13,924 bases of DNA, from contig DASPKX010000044.1 in assembly GCA_035627835.1 (NCBI GenBank), positions 1 to 13,924 of the forward strand. Reading direction: 5' to 3'. The stretch comes from DASPKX01 sp035627835 (GTDB lineage Bacteria > Verrucomicrobiota > Verrucomicrobiia > Limisphaerales > SXQI01). Below are positions 4,768 through 12,512 of the stretch, one piece after another (within the stretch, counting starts at the first letter, position 1; each line of letters begins with the position of its first letter). The translations under genes were made by a program, and so were the position numbers. The notes under the pieces are model-generated. The model saw only the letters and a list, made by a program, of their open reading frames with translations, searched no databases and was not told the DNA's origin.

Positions 4768-6362
4768 ATATTCGCCTCTCAAAACAACGGCGGGAGAGTG
4801 GCAGCGCGCTGCTCGTCACGATTGCCGTGGCGGCCATCATGGGAATGACGTTGGCGAGCTATATGACGCTCGTGCAGGCGCAGAACCGCGCAGTTGCCTG
4901 GTCGCAAACGTGGAACTCAGCTTTGCCAGTCGCGGAAGCAGGCATCGAAGACGCGCTCACGCATCTTAACTACGTAAAAGATGGCTCGCGGGCGACCAAT
5001 GGCTGGACAGCCAGCGGCAATTATTTCGTTCGGGAAGCAACTTTCTCGGGGGGGACCTATGTTGTCGCTATTGATAATGCAACGCCCCCTTCGATCACCT
5101 CGACGGGCAGAGTGACATTGGCGTTGACGGGCAAGCAGGTGGAACGCGTGGTGCGGGTTGGAACTGTCCGCCTGAGAACAGGGATGCGCGGGATGTTAGC
5201 CAAAGGGGACATCACCATGAACGGGAATTGCGCGGCGGACAGCTTTGACTCGCAAGATCCCGAATACAGCACAGGGGGGATTTATGACGAGGCCAAAGCT
5301 AAGGACGGAAGCTTCGTTGGCTCAGTTTATGGAAACGTGGCAACCGGGGGGGGAACGATCGCTGGCGAGGTGGCCACTGGGGCGACCGGAGCGGCCTCAG
5401 GAAACGTGGGCGACTTCGAGTGGCTGAAATCGAGTTCGGGCATTCAGCCGGGGCATTACACGAGCGACTTGAATGTGGACTTCCCGTCCGTCACCGCGCC
5501 TACGGGCGGTTACACACCGACGGGTGCGACCGTCACCACCACCAATTACACGTACACACAGACGATCGTGACCACGAATGTCTATCCAAACCCAGCCCCC
5601 GCGAGCGGTGTGACTACGATCACGACCAACCTGACATCGACGACGCATCCAGGGGCTGGCTACACGGTCACCACCAACTGGGTTAGCACGAGCCAGAAAA
5701 ACACGAAACCTGCGGAAGGAACGTATATGCCCGGGACGTTGACCGAAGTGGTGGTGACGAGCCCGCCGCCTAAAAAAGGAACCTATTACTATTTTGATAA
5801 GATCACGGGCTACACCTGGCAGACCACGGCATACCAGTACACGATGACCACAGCTGAGCCAGAGGTCACGACGGCCACGTACGAGAACGTGCTTGGCAAC
5901 GGGTCGTACCAGATGGACAGCTTTAAAGCGACTAAAGCCACGGACATGATAGTGACTGGGGATGCGGTTCTTTATGTGAAGGGCGATTTCGCGATCTCGG
6001 GGAATGGGCAAGTCACCATTGCTCCAGGCGCATCTCTCACATTGTATGTGGGGGGCGGTGTCCAGATCGCTGGCAATGGCGTGGTGAACCAGAACTTCGA
6101 TGCCACGAAGATGGTGCTGTATGGCCTTGACAGCTGCACGGACATCAAGATGACCGGCAACGCAGCCTGGACAGGGATCATTTACGCCCCGCAGGCGGAG
6201 ATGCAGCTTGGGGGCGGCGGTTCCGACGGAATGGATATTGTCGGCGCGACTGTGACAAAGACCGTTAAGATGAATGGTCATTACAAATTTCATTACGACG
6301 AAAATCTGGGTCGCGTCGGCGGCTTCACTCGGTGGAACGTCGCTTCATGGTCTGAAATGTAA
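4764..6362 (+). CDS. PilX-like pilus assembly protein with large C-terminal putative beta-helical domain and Thr/Tyr-rich insert (module copy 2)
   Basis: Starting at the ATG in the ATGA overlap, 532 residues. Leader ending RRESG, then SALLVTIAVAAIMGMTLASY without Glu at +5, then PVAEAGIEDAL, as in PilX. The C-terminal half repeats the copy 1 plan: MNGNC...DSFDSQDPEYSTGGIYDEAK, LNVDFPSV, IVTGDAVLYVKGDFAISGNG, VQIAGNGVVN, GIIYAPQAEM, GGGGSDGMDIVGA and VKMNGHYKFHYDENLG. Between GATV (255) and YENVLGNG (373-380) there is a stretch of about 110 residues absent from copy 1, rich in Thr, Tyr, Val and Asn (TTTNYTYTQTIVTTN, YTVTTNW, GYTWQTTAYQYTMTT) with a PPPKKGTYYYFD segment. The last residues (WNVASWSEM) parallel copy 1 (FVVTQWNEI). 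Likely a secreted or pilus-borne subunit; the ligand is unknown. Confidence 0.8.
   Translation: MNIRLSKQRRESGSALLVTIAVAAIMGMTLASYMTLVQAQNRAVAWSQTWNSALPVAEAGIEDALTHLNYVKDGSRATNGWTASGNYFVREATFSGGTYVVAIDNATPPSITSTGRVTLALTGKQVERVVRVGTVRLRTGMRGMLAKGDITMNGNCAADSFDSQDPEYSTGGIYDEAKAKDGSFVGSVYGNVATGGGTIAGEVATGATGAASGNVGDFEWLKSSSGIQPGHYTSDLNVDFPSVTAPTGGYTPTGATVTTTNYTYTQTIVTTNVYPNPAPASGVTTITTNLTSTTHPGAGYTVTTNWVSTSQKNTKPAEGTYMPGTLTEVVVTSPPPKKGTYYYFDKITGYTWQTTAYQYTMTTAEPEVTTATYENVLGNGSYQMDSFKATKATDMIVTGDAVLYVKGDFAISGNGQVTIAPGASLTLYVGGGVQIAGNGVVNQNFDATKMVLYGLDSCTDIKMTGNAAWTGIIYAPQAEMQLGGGGSDGMDIVGATVTKTVKMNGHYKFHYDENLGRVGGFTRWNVASWSEM
5526..5888 (+). other. Copy-specific Thr/Tyr-rich insert in the PilX-like protein
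   Basis: Aligning the two PilX-like proteins by eye leaves this segment (about residues 255-375) without a partner. It has several imperfect repeats of the kind T-V-T-T-N or Y-T-x-T-T. The composition suggests an extended beta-rich or glycosylatable loop projecting from the C-terminal domain. The boundaries are approximate. Confidence 0.65.
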
Positions 6363-6400
6363 GCGGCCTGCATTCCTACTGGACGGCGCATCGCTGTGCT

Positions 6401-6406
6401 GGAAAG
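6401..6406 (+). promoter_or_regulatory. Ribosome binding site deciding the glycoside hydrolase start
   Basis: GGAAAG lies 7 nt before the ATG at 6414. It argues for that start over the in-frame GTG at 6396, which would put six extra residues with an acidic Glu in front of the signal peptide. Confidence 0.5.
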
Positions 6407-6413
6407 TAGAGGG

Positions 6414-8588
6414 ATGAGATTCTGGGCTCGGGTTTTAGCGGCGGTCACTCTCCTTTCCAGCGTGCTGCAGGGCGCCCTCGCTGCCGACGAATGGATCCCC
6501 TTCAACCCGCCTGCGGACACCTTCGCTGAAAGTCCCATTGATCTTCGCTCGTTAAACGAGAGGGTTGCTGGCGAAAATGGCTGGATGCGCGCCCAGGGCG
6601 GCCGTTTGCTCTTGGGCAATGGCCAGCCTGTCCGTCTCTGGGGCGTCAACGGCCCGCCGCACGACATCAAAGATCCCGCTGAGTTGCGGCGTGTTGCGCG
6701 TGGCCTTGCCAAACGCGGGGTGAACCTCGTTCGGATCCACGGAGCGATCTTCGACAAAGAAGGAGAAGTCGATCCTGCCAAGGTCCAGCATCTGATTGAC
6801 GTGGTGGAAGCGATGAAGCTGGAAGGCATCTATTCCCACGCTTCAATTTACTTTCCTCTATGGTTTCGGCCAGGGCCGCATTTGACCTGGCTCAAGGGAT
6901 ATGATGGCGCCAGGCACCCCTTTGCCGCGCTCATGTTTAACCGCGAGTTCGAAGCCAAGTACCAGAGCTGGTGGAAGGCGGTTATGCAAACACCTGGGGC
7001 GCGGAGCGGCCGCAAGCTGGCGGACGAGCCCGCGCTGATGGGAGTGGAGGCGCAGAATGAAGACTCGTTCTTTTTCTGGACTTTTAACGAGCAGAACCTA
7101 CCTGACCCGCAACTGCGCATCCTCGAGGCGAAGTTTGGCGAATGGTTAACAAAGAAGCATGGGTCCATCCAAAAGGCGTTCGACACCTGGAAATCACCTG
7201 CCTTGAAGAGAGACGCGCCCGGAGAAGGAAGGGTGGCTTTTCGTCCGCTCTGGAGCATTGCGAATGAAAAGACTCTACGCGACCAGGACACCGCAGCATT
7301 CCTCCTGGAAACGCAGACCTTGTTTTACGAACGCACGGTGAAGCATCTGCGCGGGCTGGGGTTCAAAGGATTGTTTTGCGCGAGCAATTGGTCCACGGCC
7401 AGCCCTGAAGTTTTGGGGCCATTGGAGAAACTGAGCTACATGATGGGAGATATTGTGGACCGGCACGGCTATTTCGGCGGTCTGCACAACGGTGAAAACT
7501 CGGCCTGGTCCATTCGCAACGACCATGTTTACACCGATCGAAGCGCGTTGCGCTTTGATAATCCGGACCCTGCCAAGCCGCGCTTGTTCACCCATCCCGC
7601 AATGGACATCCATTACAACGACGCCGCAACAATGATCTCTGAAACCACCTGGACGCGCCCCAATCGTTACCGCTCTGAGGCCCCCCTTTACTACGCGCTC
7701 TTCGGTGTCCTTCAGCATTCTGACGCGGTGATCCACTTCGCTCATGATGGAGCGAACTGGAACGTGAAGCCCAATTTTTGGATGCAACCATGGACCCTCA
7801 CGTCGCCCGCAATGTTTGGCCAATTCCCTGCGGCGGCGGCCATATTCCGGCGCAATTTGATCGCACTCGGTGACACGGTGGCTGAGGTCAACCTCAACAC
7901 GAACGAACTGCGCGCGCTCAAAGGAACCCCATTGCCGCAGGAAGCCTCGCTTGATGAATTGCGGTTGAAAGATGTGCCCCCTGCTAATGGAGAGGTGCAG
8001 CCGGGGCAACGCCTTGACCCGCTCTTGCACTACCTGAGCCGCACGCATGTTCGCTTCAGCGGCAACCCATCCAAAACCGAAGTCAAAATGGGGCAGGGGA
8101 AGATTGATCGCGAAGCCAAGCGCCTGGTTAGCTCCACGGGCCAGCTCGAACTGGATTGGGGGCAAGGTCTCTTGACGATCAACGCGCCGCAAGCCCAAGG
8201 GGTGAGCGGGCATTTGCAGGCTGCGGGCGCGAAAGCCTTGGCGGACATCGTTGTCGAAAGCCCGCTTGAGCTTGGCCATATTATTGTGATTCCGCTGGAT
8301 AACCAGCCCTTGGCCAAATCAGCCCGGATGCTCGTCCAAGTGATGAGTGAGGAGCAGAATTCCGGCTGGAAAACTGAACCTACAATCGACGGCAAAAAGA
8401 AGATCGTCAGCATCGGCCAGGATCCCTGGACGATCCGACCGTTGGCCGGCACGGTGCGGTTTAAGCGCGATGGCGCCCTGAAAATCACCGCGCTGGACCA
8501 CAACGGCTACCCCACGCAGGCATTACCGCCCGGGACGGCCATCCAACTCCGACCGGACACATTATACTACCTGGTAGAAGGTCGATAA
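6414..8588 (+). CDS. Secreted clan GH-A-like glycoside hydrolase (GH5/GH42-like fold, family unassigned)
   Basis: From ATG 6414, 724 residues. A Sec signal peptide (MRFWARVLAAVTLLSSVLQGALA) has a predicted AxA cleavage after Ala23. Residues 55-80 (GWMRAQGGRLLLGNGQPVRLWGVN split over two strands) open a TIM barrel in the GH5/GH42 manner. NLVRIHG (104-110) matches the conserved Arg strand. ALMGVEAQNED (207-217) supplies the likely acid/base Glu216. DRHGYFG (349-355) gives the barrel His. MISETTW (407-413), followed by PNRYRSEAPLYYALFG, places the likely nucleophile at Glu410. The region after about 480 looks like accessory beta-sandwich domains. Known: clan GH-A enzymes are retaining. The substrate cannot be read from sequence; a plant or algal polysaccharide is plausible. 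It lies 51 bp after the pilin module, with no terminator seen between them. Confidence 0.78.
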   Translation: MRFWARVLAAVTLLSSVLQGALAADEWIPFNPPADTFAESPIDLRSLNERVAGENGWMRAQGGRLLLGNGQPVRLWGVNGPPHDIKDPAELRRVARGLAKRGVNLVRIHGAIFDKEGEVDPAKVQHLIDVVEAMKLEGIYSHASIYFPLWFRPGPHLTWLKGYDGARHPFAALMFNREFEAKYQSWWKAVMQTPGARSGRKLADEPALMGVEAQNEDSFFFWTFNEQNLPDPQLRILEAKFGEWLTKKHGSIQKAFDTWKSPALKRDAPGEGRVAFRPLWSIANEKTLRDQDTAAFLLETQTLFYERTVKHLRGLGFKGLFCASNWSTASPEVLGPLEKLSYMMGDIVDRHGYFGGLHNGENSAWSIRNDHVYTDRSALRFDNPDPAKPRLFTHPAMDIHYNDAATMISETTWTRPNRYRSEAPLYYALFGVLQHSDAVIHFAHDGANWNVKPNFWMQPWTLTSPAMFGQFPAAAAIFRRNLIALGDTVAEVNLNTNELRALKGTPLPQEASLDELRLKDVPPANGEVQPGQRLDPLLHYLSRTHVRFSGNPSKTEVKMGQGKIDREAKRLVSSTGQLELDWGQGLLTINAPQAQGVSGHLQAAGAKALADIVVESPLELGHIIVIPLDNQPLAKSARMLVQVMSEEQNSGWKTEPTIDGKKKIVSIGQDPWTIRPLAGTVRFKRDGALKITALDHNGYPTQALPPGTAIQLRPDTLYYLVEGR

Positions 8589-8617
8589 ATATTCCGCTGA
8601 ATAATCCGCAAGGGCGC

Positions 8618-8647
8618 TTGGCGAACCGCATGCGCATCGCGTAGGAT
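8618..8647 (+). promoter_or_regulatory. Weak candidate promoter before the DUF1592 cytochrome gene
   Basis: TTGGCG (8618-8623), an 18-nt spacer and TAGGAT (8642-8647) lie just upstream of the ATG at 8662. Both boxes are partial matches, and the start site would fall within about 10 nt of the start codon, giving an almost leaderless mRNA. This would fit the lack of a Shine-Dalgarno there. Confidence 0.22.
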
Positions 8648-8661
8648 GCCGCCTTGCAGCC

Positions 8662-11016
8662 ATGACCGTTTGCCGCCAGTTCGTTTATTCCATCCTGGGC
8701 ATACTCCTCCTGTCCTTCTGCCCAAGCCTTTCCGCCGCTTCCCCGCTCGAAAAAGGGCGGGCCATCTACAAAAGCCAGTGCCTTCATTGCCATGGTGAGC
8801 GTGGGGAAGGTGTGGCGGACATGTACGACGAAGCCCTGTACGGGGATAAATCAGTTGAGGCGCTGGCCAAGGTTATCGCCCGCACCATGCCCGAAGACAA
8901 AAAGCGGAAATGCTCCCCGCGCGAGGCGGAACTGGTTGCTCAGTATATTTATGACGCCTTTTACTCGCCGGAAGCCCGCCTGCGTTTTCAGCCCCCCCGT
9001 GTTGAACTCGCTCGCCTGACCAACCCGCAATACGTGAACACGGTTGCGGATCTGTTCGCCTCGTTCCGTCACGAGCAAAAACTAAGCCCGACCAACGGCC
9101 TGGTTGGCCTCTATTACAACGCCCGCAACTTCAACAATGAAAAGAAAGCCTTCGAGAGGGTGGATGCCCAGGTGCGCTTCGACTTCGGCGAAGGAGGTCC
9201 AAGCCCGGACACAAACATTATCTCTGACAAAGAATTCGCCATCCGCTGGCGGGGGTCGATTCATGTGGATCGGACCGGGGACTATCAGTTCGGCGTCCGG
9301 ACGCAGAACGGGGTCCGGCTTTGGGTGAACAACGATCGCACCGCGCTGATCGATTCATGGGTTAGCTCTGGAACAGTCGTTCGCGAAGAGCGCGCAACCG
9401 TCCATCTCCTGGGTGGTCGCTCCTACCCCATCACCGTCGAATATTTCAAGTTCAAGGATAAGACTGCCTCCATCCTGCTCGAGTGGCGTCCCCCGCACCG
9501 CGTTTGGGAGCCGATACCCACGACCGCCCTGAATCCAAACCGCTTTCCGGAAACCATCGTCGTCAGCACACCATTTCCGCCGGATGACAGCAGCGCCGGT
9601 TACGAGCGGGGGGTGAACATCTCCGCCGATTGGGACCAGGCCACCACCCTGGCCGCAGTCGAAGCGGTGAGCCTGCTCGCCGAACAATGGCCGCAGTACA
9701 TTGGGAGCAAGCTGGATGAGCCTAAAGCCCAGGACAAAGCCCGCGCCTTCCTGACCACCTTCGTGGAGCGCGCTTTCCGGCAGCCTTTGTCAGCGGAGGA
9801 TAAAGCCCAGTTCGTGGAGAAACATCTCGAGAATGCCACGGATGGCAAATCGCTCGAGGATGGGCTGAAACGGGGTGTGCTGCTCGCCTTGAAGTCACCA
9901 CGGTTCTTATATCCAGGCCTGAACAATGGCGCGCCTGCGGGCTACCGGGTGGCGACGCGCCTTTCCTATGCTCTGTGGGATTCGATGCCGGATGCGGAGC
10001 TGCTCTCGCTGGCCGCGGCAGGCCGATTGCAGGAGGGGAGCCTTGTTCAGGAACAGGCTGCGCGCATGCTGAAAAACCCTCGCGCTAAAACCAAACTCCA
10101 CGATTTCTTCCATAATTGGCTGTCCCTCGAGGAGGCCGAAGATCTTAGCAAAGACACTACCGCGTATCCCGATTTCAACGACCAGGTCGTCTCCGATCTC
10201 CGCACATCCCTGGAGTTGTTCGTGGACGAGGTCGCATGGAGCGAGGCATCCGACTATCGGCAGCTATTGCTGGCGGATTATATATATGTGAATGACCGGC
10301 TCGCGCCACTTTATGGCGCTGAAGTTCCGACTGCGGGAGAGTTTCGCAAGGCCACATTCAAGGCAGGCGAACGCTCCGGGGTGATCACCCACCCATATTT
10401 GCTGGCCATGCTCGCCTACCACAAAAGCACCTCGCCGATCCACCGCGGTGTATTCCTCACTCGCAATATTATAGGGCGCGCCCTCAAACCCCCGCCAATG
10501 GCGATTGAATTCATGGATGGCCGTTTTGATCCCGCCATGACGGTGCGCGAGAAAGTGACCGAATTGACAAAGTCCGATGCCTGCATGAACTGCCATTCGA
10601 TCATCAACCCGCTCGGGTTTAGCCTTGAAAACTTTGACGCAATCGGCCGGTTCAGGACTCGAGAGAACAACAAGAAAGTGGACACCACCGGTAAATACCC
10701 GACGCTGGAGGGGAAAACCGTCCGCCTGAAGAACTCACGCGATGTCGCGGAGCATGCGGCCAAAAGCCCCGAGGCCCATCGCGGGTTCATCCAGCAATTG
10801 TTCCATCACACTGTCAAGCAACCCCCCGCAGCGTACGGGGCGGAGACGCTCGAGAGCTTGCGCCAATCGTTTGCTTCCAATAATTACAACATACAAAAGC
10901 TGTTGCTGGAGATTGCGCAACGGGCGGCTTTGCATGAGCTGAAGCCGCAACCGAGCCCATCCCACCTTCAGCAAGCCGGCGCGGCGGGCGCGCCTCAGCC
11001 AAGGAAAGAATCATGA
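8662..11016 (+). CDS. Secreted cytochrome c / DUF1587-PA14-DUF1595-DUF1592-DUF1588-DUF1585 protein
   Basis: A 784-residue protein with a Sec signal peptide ending SLSA. A class I cytochrome c domain follows at about 28-105 (CLHCH at 40-44 for covalent heme; Met76 in ARTMPED is a candidate sixth ligand). RLTNPQYVNTVADLF (118-132) is the start of DUF1587. It is followed by a PA14 domain at about 145-290 (GLVGLYYNARNF, GDYQFGVRTQNGVRLWVN, ILLEWRPP). FPPDDSSAGYERG (305-317) looks like the remainder of DUF1587. Then come DUF1595 (about 355-418), DUF1592 (about 426-560), DUF1588 (about 568-668, with a second CxxCH at 641-645) and DUF1585 (about 675-755). Known: such proteins are abundant in Planctomycetes and Verrucomicrobia and usually sit next to DUF1552 or DUF1501 genes. 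Their reaction is not established. PA14 suggests carbohydrate binding. The stop overlaps the DUF1552 start. Confidence 0.9.
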   Translation: MTVCRQFVYSILGILLLSFCPSLSAASPLEKGRAIYKSQCLHCHGERGEGVADMYDEALYGDKSVEALAKVIARTMPEDKKRKCSPREAELVAQYIYDAFYSPEARLRFQPPRVELARLTNPQYVNTVADLFASFRHEQKLSPTNGLVGLYYNARNFNNEKKAFERVDAQVRFDFGEGGPSPDTNIISDKEFAIRWRGSIHVDRTGDYQFGVRTQNGVRLWVNNDRTALIDSWVSSGTVVREERATVHLLGGRSYPITVEYFKFKDKTASILLEWRPPHRVWEPIPTTALNPNRFPETIVVSTPFPPDDSSAGYERGVNISADWDQATTLAAVEAVSLLAEQWPQYIGSKLDEPKAQDKARAFLTTFVERAFRQPLSAEDKAQFVEKHLENATDGKSLEDGLKRGVLLALKSPRFLYPGLNNGAPAGYRVATRLSYALWDSMPDAELLSLAAAGRLQEGSLVQEQAARMLKNPRAKTKLHDFFHNWLSLEEAEDLSKDTTAYPDFNDQVVSDLRTSLELFVDEVAWSEASDYRQLLLADYIYVNDRLAPLYGAEVPTAGEFRKATFKAGERSGVITHPYLLAMLAYHKSTSPIHRGVFLTRNIIGRALKPPPMAIEFMDGRFDPAMTVREKVTELTKSDACMNCHSIINPLGFSLENFDAIGRFRTRENNKKVDTTGKYPTLEGKTVRLKNSRDVAEHAAKSPEAHRGFIQQLFHHTVKQPPAAYGAETLESLRQSFASNNYNIQKLLLEIAQRAALHELKPQPSPSHLQQAGAAGAPQPRKES
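11001..11006 (+). promoter_or_regulatory. Ribosome binding site for the DUF1552 gene
   Basis: AAGGAA lies 6 nt before the ATG at 11013, inside the last codons of the upstream gene. Together with the ATGA overlap it fixes the start and supports coupled translation of the pair. Confidence 0.6.
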
Positions 11017-12326
11017 AGACGACGACCCGGCGCGATTTCCTGCGCAATCTCGGCCTATCGACCGCGCTCCTGCCGTTCATCAGCAACCTGCCGAGCGTCG
11101 CCTCCACGCCCGCAGGACGGAAGCAGCGGTTGCTGGTGGTCTTCTCGCCGAACGGCATTGTGCCAAACCAATTCTGGCCTGACGCGCCAGGGGAGCACAC
11201 CACCTTTAAGCGCATCCTCGCCCCGCTGGAGCCATTTCGCGACCGGACGCTCATCCTTCAAGGGATCGCGAACAAGGTCCGCGGCGATGGTGACAGCCAT
11301 ATGCGCGGCATGAGCTGTCTTTTGACTGGCATTGAGTTGTTTCCGGGAAACATCCAGGGCGGGTCCGACACTCCAGCAGGTTGGGCCAGCGGCATTTCCA
11401 TCGACCAGGAGCTGAAGAACTTCTTCCAAAGCCGCCCTGAAACACGGACTCGCTTTGGCTCCCTTGAGCTGGGTGTTGCCGTGCCGAAACGCGCGGATGT
11501 GTGGACTCGCATGTGCTACGCAGGGCCGAACAAGCCTGTTGCGCCGCAGGATGATCCGTACCAGGTGTTTGCCACCATTTACGGGGAGATGAAGGAAAAG
11601 GAGGCGGTCACCAGCATTCTGGATGACCTGCAGGATGATTTGCGCAAGCTGGCGGCCAAAGTCTCTTCGGAAGACCGGCAGATGCTTAACGAGCACGCTG
11701 CGTTAGTCCGCCAAATGGAGAAGGATCTGCAGGGCAACGCCAAACAAGCCGCCCTGGCTCATCCTGCGCCCAAGCTGGAGGCGGGGATCCTGCCCGACAA
11801 CGACACGATCCCGCAGGTCAGCCGGATGCAGATCGACCTGCTGGTCAACGCCTTCGCAAACGATTTCACCCGCGTTGCCACGCTCCAGTACACCAATTCC
11901 GTGGGCAACGCGAAGATGAAGTGGTTGGGCATCGAGGAGGGCCACCACACCCTCTCCCACGACCCGGACCTTAACGAAGTCTCCCAGGAGAAGCTCACCA
12001 AAATCAACGTCTGGTTCTGCCAAGAACTGGCCCATCTGCTCACCAGGCTAGCCTCAACGCGGGAGCCAGGGGGTGAGGGGAGTTTGCTCGATAACACATT
12101 GGTTATCTGGACGAACGAGCTGGGGAAGGGGAACTCGCACACGTTGGACAACATACCCTTCGTGCTCGTGGGCGGCGGGTGCGGCTTCAAGATGGGCCGT
12201 GCTTTGAAATTCGAGCGGGCGGCTCATAACTGCCTCTGGGTCTCCATCGCGCAACGCATGGGGCACCAGATCGAAACATTCGGCAACCCAAAGCTTTGCG
12301 AGGGGGGCCCGTTGGACTTGGCCTAA
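11013..12326 (+). CDS. Tat-exported DUF1552 family protein
   Basis: A 437-residue protein beginning MKTTTRRDFLRNLGLS, a twin-arginine signal followed by a short hydrophobic stretch (TALLPFIS). The body reads as DUF1552: LLVVFSPNGIVPNQFWP (40-56), ILQGIANKV, GDSHMRGMSCLLTG (93-106), a helical charged segment (about 190-240), EEGHHTLSHDPD (308-319) and NTLVIWTNELGKGNSHTLDN (361-380) before VLVGGGCG. The last pieces resemble the DUF1501/alkaline-phosphatase-like superfamily, so His96, the HH pair at 311-312, Glu369 and His376 are candidate metal or active-site residues; this is inference. The gene is coupled by ATGA to the cytochrome/DUF1592 gene, a conserved pairing in planctomycetes and verrucomicrobia. 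Tat export suggests folding, perhaps with cofactor, in the cytoplasm before export. The substrate is unknown. Confidence 0.88.
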   Translation: MKTTTRRDFLRNLGLSTALLPFISNLPSVASTPAGRKQRLLVVFSPNGIVPNQFWPDAPGEHTTFKRILAPLEPFRDRTLILQGIANKVRGDGDSHMRGMSCLLTGIELFPGNIQGGSDTPAGWASGISIDQELKNFFQSRPETRTRFGSLELGVAVPKRADVWTRMCYAGPNKPVAPQDDPYQVFATIYGEMKEKEAVTSILDDLQDDLRKLAAKVSSEDRQMLNEHAALVRQMEKDLQGNAKQAALAHPAPKLEAGILPDNDTIPQVSRMQIDLLVNAFANDFTRVATLQYTNSVGNAKMKWLGIEEGHHTLSHDPDLNEVSQEKLTKINVWFCQELAHLLTRLASTREPGGEGSLLDNTLVIWTNELGKGNSHTLDNIPFVLVGGGCGFKMGRALKFERAAHNCLWVSIAQRMGHQIETFGNPKLCEGGPLDLA

Positions 12327-12406
12327 GCCGCTGGGTGGGGCAGGGGCTTGCGTTGTATGGGCTTGCTTGCGCTGGTGTGAAGTTTTTTTCAGCCTTAGGC
12401 ATTTTC

Positions 12407-12492
12407 CGGGAGGAACCTTAGAAGAGGCATCAGGGCTCCCGTAAACCCTTTGTCAGGAGGCTCAAACCGCTTTTGTAGAGCGTCGCCCTGAC
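12407..12492 (+). other. Possible structured RNA or attenuator segment
   Basis: Two neighbouring stems can form: CGGGAG (12407-12412) with CTCCCG (12436-12441), and GTCAGG (12452-12457) with CCTGAC (12487-12492), the latter holding CGCT/AGCG (12468-12471, 12479-12482). An alternative 7-bp pairing, TCAGGGC (12430-12436) with GCCCTGA (12485-12491), would exclude the second stem. The strand is assumed from gene direction. The segment matches no RNA family I can recognise. Confidence 0.25.
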
Positions 12493-12512
12493 GAAACGTT
12501 CAAAAAAAGTTC

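Larger units (their letters stand above)
3720..6362 (+). repeat. Tandem pilin module, copy 2 (PilV-like, PilW-like, PilX-like)
   Basis: This is the second copy of the three-gene unit found at 1308-3611. The gene lengths are 173, 183 and 532 residues against 153, 182 and 440 in copy 1. The growth is confined to two places: an acidic insert in the PilV-like protein and a Thr/Tyr-rich insert in the PilX-like protein. The PilW-like protein is almost unchanged in length. Confidence 0.85.

Noticed and set aside
5397..6293. 298-codon minus-strand open frame
   Set aside because: It is antisense to the PilX-like gene, and its His/Arg-rich composition is typical of a shadow frame.
7275..8279. 334-codon minus-strand open frame
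   Set aside because: It lies wholly opposite the glycoside hydrolase, whose signal peptide and catalytic motifs are clear.
12383..12389. Intrinsic terminator after the DUF1552 gene (T7 run)
   Set aside because: No GC-rich stem lies directly before the T-run, so a terminator cannot be supported by eye.
12420..12470. TPP riboswitch suggested by ACCCTTTG followed by CAGG
   Set aside because: The required upstream CTGAGA element and the second arm are missing, and the downstream gene has no link to thiamine.
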